Notes under the pieces: generated by a model
The model's input: only the letters and a program-made list of their open reading frames with translations
Told to the model about the DNA's origin: nothing
The model's database searches: none
In this document: positions 1 to 9,096 of the stretch, piece after piece
Position numbering within the stretch: the first letter of the stretch is position 1
Layout: each line of letters starts with the position of its first letter
Made by a program: the position numbers and the translations under genes
Assembly (NCBI GenBank): GCA_937916485.1
Contig: CALFSV010000363.1
Coordinates: 1-64,000 of the forward strand
From: an uncultured Paracoccaceae bacterium
Lineage (GTDB): Bacteria; Pseudomonadota; Alphaproteobacteria; Rhodobacterales; Rhodobacteraceae
DNA length: 64,000 bases
Direction of reading: 5' to 3'

Positions 1-693
1 TCAGTAAGTGCGGATCAGACCGACAAGGCGGCCTTGCACCTTGACCTGATCGTCGCGGAACAGCCGGGTTTCATAGGCCGGGTTCGCAGCCTCCAGCGCG
101 ATCATGCCGTTCTGGCGGCGCAACCGTTTCAACGTTGCTTCCTGATCCTCGACCAGGGCCACCACGATATCCCCGGTTTCGGCGGTCGAAGTTTCGCGGA
201 TCACGACGATATCTCCGTCGTTGATACCCGCGTCGATCATCGAATCTCCGCGAACCTCAAGGGCGTAGTGGTCGCCGGCCCCGATCATCGATTGGGGCAC
301 AGAGACATTGTGCGACACTTCTGAAATCGCCTCGATCGGGACACCCGCGGCGATCCGGCCCATGACCGGAAGCTCGATCGCGCCAGCCGCCTCGACAGGG
401 TAGGCGTTACGTGGCTGAGGGGTGCGCCGGGGGGCGTCGCCTTCGATCACGCGGGGGGTAAAGCCTTTGCCGGTCATGCTGTCAGGCAGCTTGACCACCT
501 CAAGCGCGCGGGCCCGGTGGGCCAGACGGCGGATGAAGCCCCGTTCTTCCAGCGCCGTGATCAACCGGTGGATTCCGGATTTTGAGCGCAGGTCCAACGC
601 CTCCTTCATCTCGTCGAAAGAGGGGGGGACGCCATCGCGCTGCACCCGGTTGTGAATGAATTCCAGAAGATCGAGTTGCTTTTTCGTGAGCAT
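1..693 (-). CDS. lexA: LexA, SOS regulon repressor and self-cleaving protease
   Basis: Represses DNA-damage genes and cleaves itself when RecA filaments form. The 230-residue product has an N-terminal winged-helix domain (about residues 1-65) and a C-terminal S24 peptidase domain. The scissile Ala116-Gly117 lies in GRIAAGVP, the nucleophile is Ser151 (GDSM) and the general base is Lys189 (ATLKR); Ala-to-Ser spacing equals that of E. coli LexA. The linker between domains (residues 70-105) is longer than in E. coli, as is usual in alphaproteobacteria. The stop TGA is the first codon of the window, so the gene is complete. It lies downstream of moeA on the same strand, but a GTTC-N7-GTTC box 47 bp upstream indicates its own autoregulated promoter. 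Confidence 0.97.
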   Translation of the reverse strand: MLTKKQLDLLEFIHNRVQRDGVPPSFDEMKEALDLRSKSGIHRLITALEERGFIRRLAHRARALEVVKLPDSMTGKGFTPRVIEGDAPRRTPQPRNAYPVEAAGAIELPVMGRIAAGVPIEAISEVSHNVSVPQSMIGAGDHYALEVRGDSMIDAGINDGDIVVIRETSTAETGDIVVALVEDQEATLKRLRRQNGMIALEAANPAYETRLFRDDQVKVQGRLVGLIRTY

Positions 694-739
694 GTCACCG
701 CCTCATAACCGCTTCGCGCCTGCTGCGCGTTACGATAAT

Positions 740-754
740 GTTCTACCCCTGTTC
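740..754 (-). promoter_or_regulatory. SOS (LexA) box upstream of lexA
   Basis: The sequence reads GTTC-TACCCCT-GTTC, an exact match to the alphaproteobacterial LexA operator GTTC-N7-GTTC. It lies 46 bases upstream of the lexA start codon, between lexA and moeA. The direct-repeat form, not the E. coli CTG-N10-CAG palindrome, is the known form for this class. Negative autoregulation of lexA is the inferred role. Confidence 0.85.
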
Positions 755-785
755 TCGTTTTGTGTCAACAACGGGAGGCAGGAGG

Positions 786-1970
786 TCAGGTTGGCAGGAC
801 TTGTACCGGTTCCCCCGCTTCGCGGGCACGATCCTGGATCGGGCGGATCATCAGGCAGTTGGCCTCGGACAGCACGGTCAGCAGCGAACTGTCCTGCCGG
901 TCAAAGGGTGTCACCTCGCGCCCCGTGGGGCCTTCGGTCATCCGCGCCCGCATGTAATGCGCCCTTGGGCCGTTGGGGCCAAGCGCATCGGTCAGCCGCG
1001 CGGTCAGAACCGGGGGCAGGACATCGTTCAGCCCCATCATCCGGCGGACCATGGGCAGAAGGAACAGGTGACCGCAGACAATGGCCGACACCGGGTTGCC
1101 GGGGAGGCCAAGGAACGGGGTCGCGCCAAAGCGGCCCGCCATCAGCGGCTTGCCCGGTCGCATGGCAATCTTGTGAAACGCCAGATCAAGGCCGCGCCCG
1201 GCCGCCGTTGACCCGACAAGGTCGTGGTCCCCGACAGAGGCCCCGCCGATCGTCACCACCAGATCGGCCGAGGCGGCAAGGTCAAAGGCCTGTTCAAGCG
1301 CAGGTGCGGTGTCGACGGCAATGGGCAACAGGCGGGCTATGGCCCCTTCGGCCTCCAGCATCGCCTTGAGGGCAAAAAGGTTCGAGGCGATGATCTGATC
1401 GGGCCGGGGATGCCCCCCCGGCATCACCAGCTCGTCCCCGGTTGCGATGATCGCGACCGAAGGGCGGCGGCTGACCGGCACATCACCGACGTTCATTGCG
1501 GCCAGCAGCGCCAGATGCGCCGGGCCAAGGCGTTGGGGTGCCTCAAGCTGAAAGTCGGATTTGAAATCAGCGCCTTCGGGCCGGATGTTCAAACCTGTCC
1601 CGAGGTGGTCGCCAAGTGTGATCGTGTCGCCCTGACGGGTCACGTCTTCCTGGATGACCACGGCATCGGCACCCTCGGGGACCGGGGCGCCGGTAAAGAT
1701 ACGCAGGGCCTGACCGGATTGCAGGCGACCGGGCCACGCGTGTCCCGCCGGGGCCTCGCCCACAACGGTGAACTGGGCACCGGGCCGGATCGCACTGGCG
1801 GCTATGGCGTAGCCGTCCATGGCCGAGGCGGCGAACGGCGGTTGCGCCCGGCTGGCCCGGACCGAGGCCGACAGCACCCGTCCAGCGGCCTCTGTCAGGG
1901 GGATCACCTCTTGCGAAAGCGGTTCAAGGCCCGACAGGCAAAGCGCTTGCGCCTCTTCTACCGTGATCAT
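786..1970 (-). CDS. moeA: Molybdopterin molybdenumtransferase MoeA
   Basis: Inserts molybdate into adenylylated molybdopterin in the last step of molybdenum cofactor synthesis. The 394-residue protein has the family's usual length and carries the MoCF-like segments [22 protein letters not shown] and GLPGNPVS in the expected order. I chose the ATG at 1970 (protein starts [10 protein letters not shown]) because it overlaps the moaC stop as ATGA; the frame stays open further upstream, but that part is antisense-like and does not resemble MoeA. It is co-oriented with trpC and moaC and probably translationally coupled to moaC. The cofactor is needed by the molybdenum hydroxylase encoded at 58.8-62.5 kb. 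Confidence 0.95.
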   Translation of the reverse strand: MITVEEAQALCLSGLEPLSQEVIPLTEAAGRVLSASVRASRAQPPFAASAMDGYAIAASAIRPGAQFTVVGEAPAGHAWPGRLQSGQALRIFTGAPVPEGADAVVIQEDVTRQGDTITLGDHLGTGLNIRPEGADFKSDFQLEAPQRLGPAHLALLAAMNVGDVPVSRRPSVAIIATGDELVMPGGHPRPDQIIASNLFALKAMLEAEGAIARLLPIAVDTAPALEQAFDLAASADLVVTIGGASVGDHDLVGSTAAGRGLDLAFHKIAMRPGKPLMAGRFGATPFLGLPGNPVSAIVCGHLFLLPMVRRMMGLNDVLPPVLTARLTDALGPNGPRAHYMRARMTEGPTGREVTPFDRQDSSLLTVLSEANCLMIRPIQDRAREAGEPVQVLPT

Positions 1971-2443
1971 TGGCCCGCCTCGTAGCGACCTGATTTGCCA
2001 CCATCCTTGAGGGTGACGCGGACCCCGCCGATTTCCATACTTTTTTCGGCGGCCTTGAGCATGTCGTAGATGGTCAGCGCAGCGACCGATACCGCCGTCA
2101 GCGCCTCCATCTCGACCCCGGTCTGGCCGGTGGTCTTGACCGTGGCGCTGATACGGACGCCGGGCAGGTCTGGGTCGGCGGTCAGGTCCAGAGTGACCTT
2201 GGTGATCGGCAGAGGGTGGCACAGGGGGATCAGCTCGGCCGTCTTCTTGGTCGCCATGATGCCAGCCACGCGGGCAATGCCCAGCACGTCGCCCTTCGCC
2301 GCCGTTCCGGCCGTGACCAGCGCCAGCGTTTCCGGCGTCATCCGGACATGGCCTTCTGCAACCGCGATCCGGGCGGTCACGGCCTTGTCCGACACATCGA
2401 CCATATGGGCCTGGCCCGAAGGGTCGAAGTGGCTCAGGCTCAT
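1967..2443 (-). CDS. moaC: Cyclic pyranopterin monophosphate synthase MoaC
   Basis: Converts 3',8-cyclo-7,8-dihydroguanosine triphosphate, made by MoaA, to cyclic pyranopterin monophosphate in molybdenum cofactor synthesis. At 158 residues it has the normal length. It shows the family features HMVDVSDK near the start, [13 protein letters not shown] at about residue 70, and the EMEALTAV and [10 protein letters not shown] segments with the catalytic Lys/Asp region near the C terminus. Four-base ATGA overlaps join it to trpC upstream (2440-2443) and moeA downstream (1967-1970). It is therefore almost certainly co-translated within one trp-moa operon. Confidence 0.96.
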   Translation of the reverse strand: MSLSHFDPSGQAHMVDVSDKAVTARIAVAEGHVRMTPETLALVTAGTAAKGDVLGIARVAGIMATKKTAELIPLCHPLPITKVTLDLTADPDLPGVRISATVKTTGQTGVEMEALTAVSVAALTIYDMLKAAEKSMEIGGVRVTLKDGGKSGRYEAGQ

Positions 2444-3246
2444 TGTCCGGCCCCCATCAGGGGGTTGGCCAGCAGGGTGCGGGTCGCTGTGGCCACGTCG
2501 TCCTGACGCATCAGGCTTTCCCCGATCAGAAACGTCCGGGCGCCATAGCGGGCGAGATCAGCCAGATCCTCGGGGGTATAAAGCCCGCTTTCCGCGACGA
2601 TCATCCGATCCGACGGCACATGCCGGGCCAATGTGCGGGTCGTGTCCAGCGTCACCTCAAACGTCTTGAGGTTGCGGTTGTTGATCCCCATGAGCGGCGA
2701 TTTGAGCAGGGTTGCCCTGTCCAGCTCGGCCCGGTCATGCACCTCCAGAAGGACGTCCATGCCCCATTCAAAGGCCGCGGCCTCAAGCTCGGCCGCCTGG
2801 GTGTCCGAAACAGAGGCCAGGATAATCAGGATGCAATCCGCATGCAGGGCGCGGGCCTCGGCCACCTGGTAAGTGTCGTACATGAAATCCTTGCGCAGGG
2901 CAGGCAGGCTGGTGGCCGTGCGGGCAGCTGTCAGATAGCTGTCGGCCCCTTGAAACGAAGGGGTGTCCGTCAGAACCGAAAGGCACGTCGCCCCGCCAGC
3001 CTCATAGGCCTGCGACAAGGCGGGCGGGTCAAAGTCGGGCCGGATCAGCCCCTTTGACGGGCTGGCCTTCTTGATCTCGGCGATCAGGCCATAGCCTTCG
3101 GTTGCGGCCTGCTGGAGGCGGGCGGCAAAGCCACGCGGGGCGGGCGCGGCCTGGGCCGCGGCCTCGACTTCGGACAGGGGGACGGCGGCCTTGCGGGCGG
3201 CGACCTCTTCGAGCTTGTAAGCTTTGATCTTGTCAAGAATATCCAT
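2440..3246 (-). CDS. trpC: Indole-3-glycerol phosphate synthase TrpC
   Basis: Cyclises carboxyphenylamino-deoxyribulose phosphate to indole-3-glycerol phosphate in tryptophan synthesis. The 268-residue TIM barrel shows [13 protein letters not shown] (catalytic Lys region), [23 protein letters not shown] and [11 protein letters not shown], in the canonical order. The start at 3246 gives the protein beginning [15 protein letters not shown]; a longer in-frame extension is not TrpC-like. The stop overlaps the moaC start (ATGA). It lacks a fused TrpF domain, so phosphoribosylanthranilate isomerase must be encoded elsewhere. Confidence 0.97.
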   Translation of the reverse strand: MDILDKIKAYKLEEVAARKAAVPLSEVEAAAQAAPAPRGFAARLQQAATEGYGLIAEIKKASPSKGLIRPDFDPPALSQAYEAGGATCLSVLTDTPSFQGADSYLTAARTATSLPALRKDFMYDTYQVAEARALHADCILIILASVSDTQAAELEAAAFEWGMDVLLEVHDRAELDRATLLKSPLMGINNRNLKTFEVTLDTTRTLARHVPSDRMIVAESGLYTPEDLADLARYGARTFLIGESLMRQDDVATATRTLLANPLMGAGQ

Positions 3247-3328
3247 GGCGCGTTCATAGCCGGGGATCGGGGTATTGAAAAGTCTGGGTTGGGCAACTGC
3301 CGGCCTGAATCGCCGGGATCGGCAGGGA

Positions 3329-4036
3329 TCAGTTTGGCCGCAGCATGACCTGTCCGGGCGTGCCCGGCTCTGACAGAACGGTGATCGTGGCACCTTCGAC
3401 CAGATCGGGGCGGCTGGGTTTGATCGGCAGGGCCTTGACCTCGCGCCCGTCGGGCAGTGTCAGCGTCAGGATGGTCCAGCTGTTTTGCACCACGACAGCC
3501 GCAATCCTGGCCAGAACCGGGGTGCCAAGGGTCTTGAACCCGTGCACCTTGGCCGCTTGCGTCCAGATCAGCCAACCCAGCAAGGTAGACAGGGCAACCA
3601 TCCCCAGCGCCACCCAACCGGCGGCATTGCTGTTGGATTGCATTCCGCCTGCGACCAGTTCGATCCTCTCGGGATCATCGGGCAGGTAACGCAGGGTCAT
3701 GCGGTCGCTGATCGTGGCGGCCTCGTAAAAGTCGCGGTCGACAAAGTGTTCGACCTGCTGCACCGCGAGGGTATCGTCCAGCACCGAACCGGTGGTAAAC
3801 ATGACGGTGACGTAGTGGTTCGACGACACCCGCATGACCGTGCCAGAGCCTGTGTTTGTCGGGGCAGGCCGCACGATGCTGCGCTTGTCGACGATGGTGC
3901 CCTGCACCTCGATCCCGCTGCTTTGCAGGGTGCGGGCTTCGGCCCCGATCGCGATCCAGACGTAAAAGGCGAGGGCCGCAAGGGCCAGCGGGACAAGGGC
4001 GATCCAGCCCTTGTGGTTCCAGAATTCCGTCAGCAT
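3329..4036 (-). CDS. DUF3592-like membrane protein within the trp operon
   Basis: A membrane protein of about 235 residues with one transmembrane segment near residues 14-32, a soluble beta-rich stretch containing GTIVDKRS and VTVMFTTGS, a second membrane segment around residues 140-160 ([21 protein letters not shown]), and a cytosolic-type tail. This resembles DUF3592 proteins, whose function is unknown. It sits between trpD and trpC on the same strand, with gaps of about 85 bases on each side, so it is probably co-transcribed without being a tryptophan enzyme. An ATG at 4078 would add 14 residues; I prefer 4036 because the membrane segment then follows a short N terminus, but ribosome-binding evidence is weak for both. 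Confidence 0.7.
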   Translation of the reverse strand: MLTEFWNHKGWIALVPLALAALAFYVWIAIGAEARTLQSSGIEVQGTIVDKRSIVRPAPTNTGSGTVMRVSSNHYVTVMFTTGSVLDDTLAVQQVEHFVDRDFYEAATISDRMTLRYLPDDPERIELVAGGMQSNSNAAGWVALGMVALSTLLGWLIWTQAAKVHGFKTLGTPVLARIAAVVVQNSWTILTLTLPDGREVKALPIKPSRPDLVEGATITVLSEPGTPGQVMLRPN

Positions 4037-4121
4037 AGGCGGTCCATACCCAAATAACGTCAGGTTGGATGGATGCACGCTGACCTGTCAATCCTGCGTC
4101 GGTCCCGGATGCCTGCCCGGC

Positions 4122-5138
4122 TTAGCCGCCCTGTGTGACCCGTGCCAACGCCTCGATTGCGCGTTTGGCGGCTCCGCTGTCGATGCTTTCGCGGGCGAGT
4201 GCCACGCCTTCGGACAACGATTCGACCTTGCCAGCCACCAGCAAGGCGGCGGCCGAGTTCAGAAGGACGGCATCGCGGTAGGCCGAGGGCGCCCCGTCCA
4301 GAAGGGCGCGAAAGGCGACCCCGTTTTCTTCGGGGGTGCCGCCAAGGATCGCCTCAAAGGGGTGAACCGGAAGGCCCGCGTCCTCGGGGTGGACCTCGCG
4401 TGTCACGATCATGCCCGAGGACAGGGCCGCGACCCAGCTGACGCCGGTGATCGTCAACTCGTCCGTCCCGTCCGAGCCGTGGACCAGCCAAGCCGCCTCT
4501 GACCCCAGTTCGGCCAGGGTCTGGGCCATGGGCAGGATCAGATCGCGCGAAAATGCGCCTGTCAGCTGGCGTTTGACGCCTGCCGGATTGGTCAAAGGGC
4601 CAAGGATGTTAAAGATCGTCCGCGTCCCAAGCTCTGCCCTTGTGGGCATCACATGCTTGATGGCCGGATGATGCATCGGGGCCATCATGAACCCGATGCC
4701 AGCTTCTTTCAGGGCCCGTTCGACAACGGCAGGACCGACCATCACATCGACGCCCATCTGGCCCAGGGCATCCGCCGCGCCCGACTTGGACGACAGGTTG
4801 CGGTTGCCATGCTTGGCCACCGGCACGCCTGCGCCCGCCACAACAAAGGCCGTCGCGGTCGAGATGTTGAGCGTGCCTTTGCCGTCCCCACCAGTGCCCA
4901 CGATGTCCATCGCGCCTTCGGGGGCCTTCACCGCGTTACACTTGGACCGCATGACAGCGGCGGCGGCGGCATATTCGCCAACCGTTTCGCCGCGGGTGCG
5001 CAGCGCCATGAGAAAGCCGCCGATCTGGCTGGGCGTGGCATCGCCCTCAAACAGGATGGTGAATGCCTGTTCGGCCTGCTCGCGGGTCAGTGGGCCTTCG
5101 GCGGCGGCGTGGATGAGGGGCTTTAGGGCGTCGCTCAT
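4122..5138 (-). CDS. trpD: Anthranilate phosphoribosyltransferase TrpD
   Basis: Transfers phosphoribosyl from PRPP to anthranilate. The 338-residue protein has the family length and signature glycine-rich PRPP site [14 protein letters not shown] near residue 80, [17 protein letters not shown] near residue 107, and the [31 protein letters not shown] block. It starts at ATG 5138, overlapping the trpG stop (ATGA), so glutamine amidotransferase and TrpD are coupled but not fused. It is followed by the DUF3592-like gene and then trpC. Confidence 0.97.
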   Translation of the reverse strand: MSDALKPLIHAAAEGPLTREQAEQAFTILFEGDATPSQIGGFLMALRTRGETVGEYAAAAAVMRSKCNAVKAPEGAMDIVGTGGDGKGTLNISTATAFVVAGAGVPVAKHGNRNLSSKSGAADALGQMGVDVMVGPAVVERALKEAGIGFMMAPMHHPAIKHVMPTRAELGTRTIFNILGPLTNPAGVKRQLTGAFSRDLILPMAQTLAELGSEAAWLVHGSDGTDELTITGVSWVAALSSGMIVTREVHPEDAGLPVHPFEAILGGTPEENGVAFRALLDGAPSAYRDAVLLNSAAALLVAGKVESLSEGVALARESIDSGAAKRAIEALARVTQGG

Positions 5139-5716
5139 GCCGCCACCGGAACCATGTCGAGAAAGTTCTTCAACAGTTTGTGCCCATGTTCGGACCGAAT
5201 GCTTTCGGGGTGGAACTGGACGCCGTGGATCGGCAGGGTCTTGTGTTGCAGGCCCATGATCGTCCCATCCTCAAGTTCGGCCGTCACCTCGAGCACATCG
5301 GGCAGGCTGGCCCGGTCGACGACCAGCGAATGGTAACGGGTTGCCTCGAACGGTGAGGGAAGGCCCGCAAACAGGCCCTGACCGGTGTGCCGCATGGTGC
5401 CCATCTTGCCATGCACGATCTCGTGGCAGCGCACGACATTGCCGCCAAAGGCCTCACCGATGGTCTGGTGGCCAAGGCACACGCCCATCAGGGGCGTGCG
5501 GGTTTCGGCAGCTGCCGCAGTCAGCGCGAGGCAAATGCCTGCGCGGGCGGGATCGCAGGGGCCGGGCGACAATACGATGCCCGAGGGGCGCAGGGCCATC
5601 GCAGCCTGCACATCCAGAGCGTCATTGCGGTGCACGGCAACCTCGGCCCCCAACTCGCCCAGGTAATGGACAAGATTGTAGGTAAAGCTGTCGTAATTAT
5701 CGATCAGAAGCAGCAT
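5135..5716 (-). CDS. trpG: Anthranilate synthase component II (glutamine amidotransferase) TrpG
   Basis: Releases ammonia from glutamine for anthranilate synthase component I. The 193-residue class I amidotransferase has the nucleophile Cys80 in GVCLGHQ and the His169/Glu171 pair in FHPES; the N terminus [14 protein letters not shown] is typical. I placed the start at 5716 because the in-frame 22-residue extension upstream is not conserved-looking. Its partner trpE is 1.9 kb away, on the same strand but beyond a gene of opposite orientation. Anthranilate synthase subunits are therefore encoded in two transcription units. It may also serve para-aminobenzoate synthase, as TrpG does in some bacteria. 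Confidence 0.95.
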   Translation of the reverse strand: MLLLIDNYDSFTYNLVHYLGELGAEVAVHRNDALDVQAAMALRPSGIVLSPGPCDPARAGICLALTAAAAETRTPLMGVCLGHQTIGEAFGGNVVRCHEIVHGKMGTMRHTGQGLFAGLPSPFEATRYHSLVVDRASLPDVLEVTAELEDGTIMGLQHKTLPIHGVQFHPESIRSEHGHKLLKNFLDMVPVAA

Positions 5717-5866
5717 CTTCGGCTCATCGGTCAAATTGGGGGCTACCGTCTTTGCGGGCTGTGACGGTATAGTTGTGGCCATTCATGGGCCGCAAGCGCC
5801 CGCGACGTCAAGGTCCGCAGGACCAACAACGGTCAGACACAGGCAATTGAAGAAGAGGCAGAGCAG

Positions 5867-7516
5867 GTGATCCGAGGAATTCTTTCGGGAGGACTCTGGG
5901 GCATTTTGGTCTCAGCAGTGGTTTTGGCGGTCGCATCCCTAGTGGGAGAGCAACCAGCCGGTTCACGGCCGCCTCAGTTGCCGGTTGTCGAAGCGCCGGG
6001 CCTTGCGCCAGGCAGCGGCGCGATCAGCGCGGCGAACACTCCTGCTGCGCCCGGTGGCATGACGGACCCAGGCGGAGCACCGCAACCGTCCCAGGCCCCC
6101 GGTGTTGGTGTGCCCGAAGCCGCGACAGGTTTGCCACAGGCCGATACGGCCTTGCCGGTGTCCCCGCAGGCGGAAGGCAGCCTGCCGGATATCGCCCAGC
6201 CATCGGCTCCGACCAGCGCCCCCGATTTGGCCGTTGCTTCTGATGCACCCATTCAGGCAGGGACGGCCGGTCAGGCCCTAACCGCCCCACAAACCGAAGC
6301 CGGGGTCGAGGTTGTGACAGAATCCACCGCCGTTGCCCCGCCAAGCGATGCACCGACCGCGCCTGCTGCCGTAGCACAAGACACGGCCCCCGATGTGCCC
6401 GAGGTGACATCTGCGCCCGAGACATCCGGCGACGCCCCGGTGGCTGAACTGACCACGCCTGATCCGACACTCGACAATCAGGGCAGCGACACGCAGGTCG
6501 CCCAGGATCCTGCCGGGCAACCTCAGGTCGACACAATCATCGCGGGCCAGCCCTCGGCGGGCGAAATCGGCGCGGCCCCTTCGGTGAGCGATACGCCCGA
6601 AACGGGTGGCTTCGGGACGGAAGTTCCGGCCATGACGGCCCCCGAGATCGACAAAGCCTTGCCTTTGACGCCATCTCCAGCGCCCGAAACGTCGGCAGAG
6701 CCTCGCATCACACTGCAAGGGGACGCCGCGACTTTGCCGGGTGGCGGGTCGACCGTGCGCATCATCCGCCCCGACAGCGAAGCGACGCAAACGCCCGGTT
6801 CGGACGGGCCGACGGCAGAGGTGGACGAGACGCCCGAGCAGGCGCCCGCCTATGTCCGTTTCGCCGCACCCTATGAAAACCCGGAAGGAAAGCCGCTACT
6901 TTCGGTGATTCTCGTCGACAATGGGCAGCTTGGCGATGCGGCGGTGCCTGCGGTGGCGTCGATCCCCTTTCCGGTCACGGTTGGGCTTGATGCCAATGCT
7001 CCCGGCGCCACCGTCCTGATGGAGGCTTATCGGGCCGTGGGCGTCGAAGTGATCGCTCTGGCAACCTTGCCTCAGGGCGCACAGCCGACCGATGTTGAAG
7101 TGACGCTCGAGGCGGCCTTTGCAGCGGTGCCCGAGGCCATCGGCCTTCTGGATGCGGGTGCTGGCGGGCTTCAGTCCGAACGGGCGGCGACGGACCAGGT
7201 CATGGCCCGCCTGGTGGCAGAGGGTAGGGGGCTTGTCACCCAGACCCAGGGGCTGAACATGGCGCTGCGTTCTGCCGAAGCGGCGGGTGTTCCTGCGGGC
7301 GTGATCTACCGCGATCTGGATGCAGAGGGACAGGATGCCCGTGTCATCCGCCGGTTCCTGGATCAGGCAGCGTTTCGGGCACGCCAGCAAAGCGGGGTCG
7401 TCCTGGTTGGGCGGGTGCGGCCCGATACCCTGTCCGCCCTGATCCTGTGGGGCACAGCGAACCGCGCAGGCGACGTCACCTTTGCCCCCGTCTCGGCGGT
7501 GCTCAAGGGCGACTAG
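5867..7516 (+). CDS. Divergent polysaccharide deacetylase family protein with long Pro/Ala-rich linker
   Basis: A 549-residue exported or inner-membrane-anchored protein. Residues 1-28 form a signal anchor (GGLWGILVSAVVLAVASLVG). Residues about 30-330 are low-complexity, rich in Ala, Pro, Thr, Asp and Glu, and look like a flexible periplasmic spacer. Residues about 335-549 form the YibQ-like divergent polysaccharide deacetylase domain (PLLSVILVDNGQLG, FPVTVGLDANAPGA, GVEVIALATLPQGA, GVVLVGRVRPDTLSAL). Several usual metal-ligand His/Asp motifs of true deacetylases are not evident, as in this divergent family, so catalysis is uncertain. It starts with GTG at 5867, preceded by AGAAGAGG. It is transcribed divergently from trpG and convergently with trpE. 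Confidence 0.8.
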   Translation: MIRGILSGGLWGILVSAVVLAVASLVGEQPAGSRPPQLPVVEAPGLAPGSGAISAANTPAAPGGMTDPGGAPQPSQAPGVGVPEAATGLPQADTALPVSPQAEGSLPDIAQPSAPTSAPDLAVASDAPIQAGTAGQALTAPQTEAGVEVVTESTAVAPPSDAPTAPAAVAQDTAPDVPEVTSAPETSGDAPVAELTTPDPTLDNQGSDTQVAQDPAGQPQVDTIIAGQPSAGEIGAAPSVSDTPETGGFGTEVPAMTAPEIDKALPLTPSPAPETSAEPRITLQGDAATLPGGGSTVRIIRPDSEATQTPGSDGPTAEVDETPEQAPAYVRFAAPYENPEGKPLLSVILVDNGQLGDAAVPAVASIPFPVTVGLDANAPGATVLMEAYRAVGVEVIALATLPQGAQPTDVEVTLEAAFAAVPEAIGLLDAGAGGLQSERAATDQVMARLVAEGRGLVTQTQGLNMALRSAEAAGVPAGVIYRDLDAEGQDARVIRRFLDQAAFRARQQSGVVLVGRVRPDTLSALILWGTANRAGDVTFAPVSAVLKGD

Positions 7517-7583
7517 GCAAGGCGCAAGCCTAGGGCAGCGTTTGTGTGGTTCGCCCGACCCGGAGGGCTGGCCCAAGGGGGCG

Positions 7584-9095
7584 CTAGTTTGACCCGTCCC
7601 GGCGGAAGCTCGTGGCATCCGCCGCCGCCCGGCGCAGGGCGTTCGACTTGTGGACGGTTTCTTGATACTCCGCCTCGGGGTCGCTGTCATAGACAACGCC
7701 GCCACCGGCCTGAACATAAAGCTTTTCGTCCTTAAGGACTGCTGTCCGCAAGGCGATGCACATGTCCATGTCGCCGTTGGCCGAAAAGTAGCCGACACCA
7801 CCGCCGTAGACGCCACGCTTTTCAGGCTCCAACTCGTCGATGATCTCCATCGCCCGAACCTTTGGCGCCCCGGATACGGTGCCCGCAGGCATCCCAGCAA
7901 AGAAGGCGGACAGGGCGTCATGCTCGTCCGACAATTCGCCGACCACATTCGACACGATGTGCATGACGTGGGAATAGCGTTCGACGATGAATTCCTCGGT
8001 TGGTCGGACGGTTCCGATCTTGGCCACCCGGCCCACGTCGTTGCGGCCAAGGTCCAGCAGCATCAGATGCTCGGCCAGTTCCTTGGGATCTGCCATCAGG
8101 TCCAGCTCGTTGGCCTTGTCCTCGGCCGGGGTGGCACCACGGGGGCGCGTTCCGGCGATTGGACGGATCGTAATCTCTCGTCCAAGGACCCGAACCAGGA
8201 TCTCGGGCGAGGCACCGACAACCTGGAAGCCCCCGAAATTGAAGAAGAACATGAATGGTGACGGGTTCGTCCGCCGCAACGAGCGATAGAGCGCAAAGGG
8301 CGGCTCGTGAAACGGCTGGGTCCAGCGCTGCGAGGGAACCACCTGAAAAATGTCGCCAGCCCGGATATACTCCTTTGCCGCCTCGACGGCCGCGCGGTAG
8401 CCGTCGGGGGTAAAGTTGGACACAGGCGCTTCGTCCGGGATCGGGGTGTTCAAGGTCCGGCTGTCGGTCGGGACCGGGCGGTCGAGCGCGCGTTGGGCGT
8501 CCATCACACGCTCTGCCGCCTGTGCATAGGCTGCCTTGGCCGACAGACCCGAGTTTGCCCAGGCGGGGGCGACAAGGATCACCTCGCCTTTTACCCCGTC
8601 CAGCACGGCCACCACAGAGGGGCGCAGCAAGATCGCATCCGGCAATCCCAGAGGGTCAGGGTTCACGTTGGGCAGGTTCTCGACAAGGCGAATGGTGTCA
8701 TAGCCAAGGTAGCCGAACAATCCGGCAGCCGCCCCGGGCAATCCATCGGGCAGATCGATCTGGCTTTCCGCCAGAAGCGCGCGAAGGCTTTCCAGCGGGC
8801 CAACCGTTTCAGGTTCAAACGCTGTTTCGTCAAACCGGGCAGAGCGGTTGATCCGGGCCGTCTTGCCCTGACACTCCCAGACCAGATCAGGATTGAACCC
8901 GATGATGGAATAGCGGCCCCGAACTTCACCCCCGGTCACGCTCTCCAACATGAAGGCATTCTTGCCGGCCCCGGCAAGGCGCATCATCAGAGAGACGGGC
9001 GTGTCCAGATCTGCCGCCAGCCGGGTATAGACCACCTGGTTGCGGCCGGCCTCATAGCCCTCGCGGAAACCATCATATTCGGGAAGCAGGGCCAT
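7584..9095 (-). CDS. trpE: Anthranilate synthase component I TrpE
   Basis: Converts chorismate and ammonia to anthranilate, the first committed step to tryptophan. The 503-residue protein carries the N-terminal regulatory domain with LLESxx-type feedback region (AFMLESVTGGE near residue 48) and the chorismate-binding domain motifs GASPEILVRV, RPIAGTRPRG, LDLGRNDVGRV and GTVSGAPKVRAMEII. Its ATG lies one base after the ppiD stop codon (TAA-C-ATG), which points to translational coupling with ppiD. No terminator hairpin is obvious in the 67 bases separating it from the convergent deacetylase gene. Confidence 0.97.
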   Translation of the reverse strand: MALLPEYDGFREGYEAGRNQVVYTRLAADLDTPVSLMMRLAGAGKNAFMLESVTGGEVRGRYSIIGFNPDLVWECQGKTARINRSARFDETAFEPETVGPLESLRALLAESQIDLPDGLPGAAAGLFGYLGYDTIRLVENLPNVNPDPLGLPDAILLRPSVVAVLDGVKGEVILVAPAWANSGLSAKAAYAQAAERVMDAQRALDRPVPTDSRTLNTPIPDEAPVSNFTPDGYRAAVEAAKEYIRAGDIFQVVPSQRWTQPFHEPPFALYRSLRRTNPSPFMFFFNFGGFQVVGASPEILVRVLGREITIRPIAGTRPRGATPAEDKANELDLMADPKELAEHLMLLDLGRNDVGRVAKIGTVRPTEEFIVERYSHVMHIVSNVVGELSDEHDALSAFFAGMPAGTVSGAPKVRAMEIIDELEPEKRGVYGGGVGYFSANGDMDMCIALRTAVLKDEKLYVQAGGGVVYDSDPEAEYQETVHKSNALRRAAADATSFRRDGSN

Positions 9096-9096
9096 G

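Noticed and set aside
5717..5866. trp attenuator or leader peptide upstream of trpG
   Set aside because: No short frame with tandem Trp codons followed by competing hairpins was found here or before trpE.
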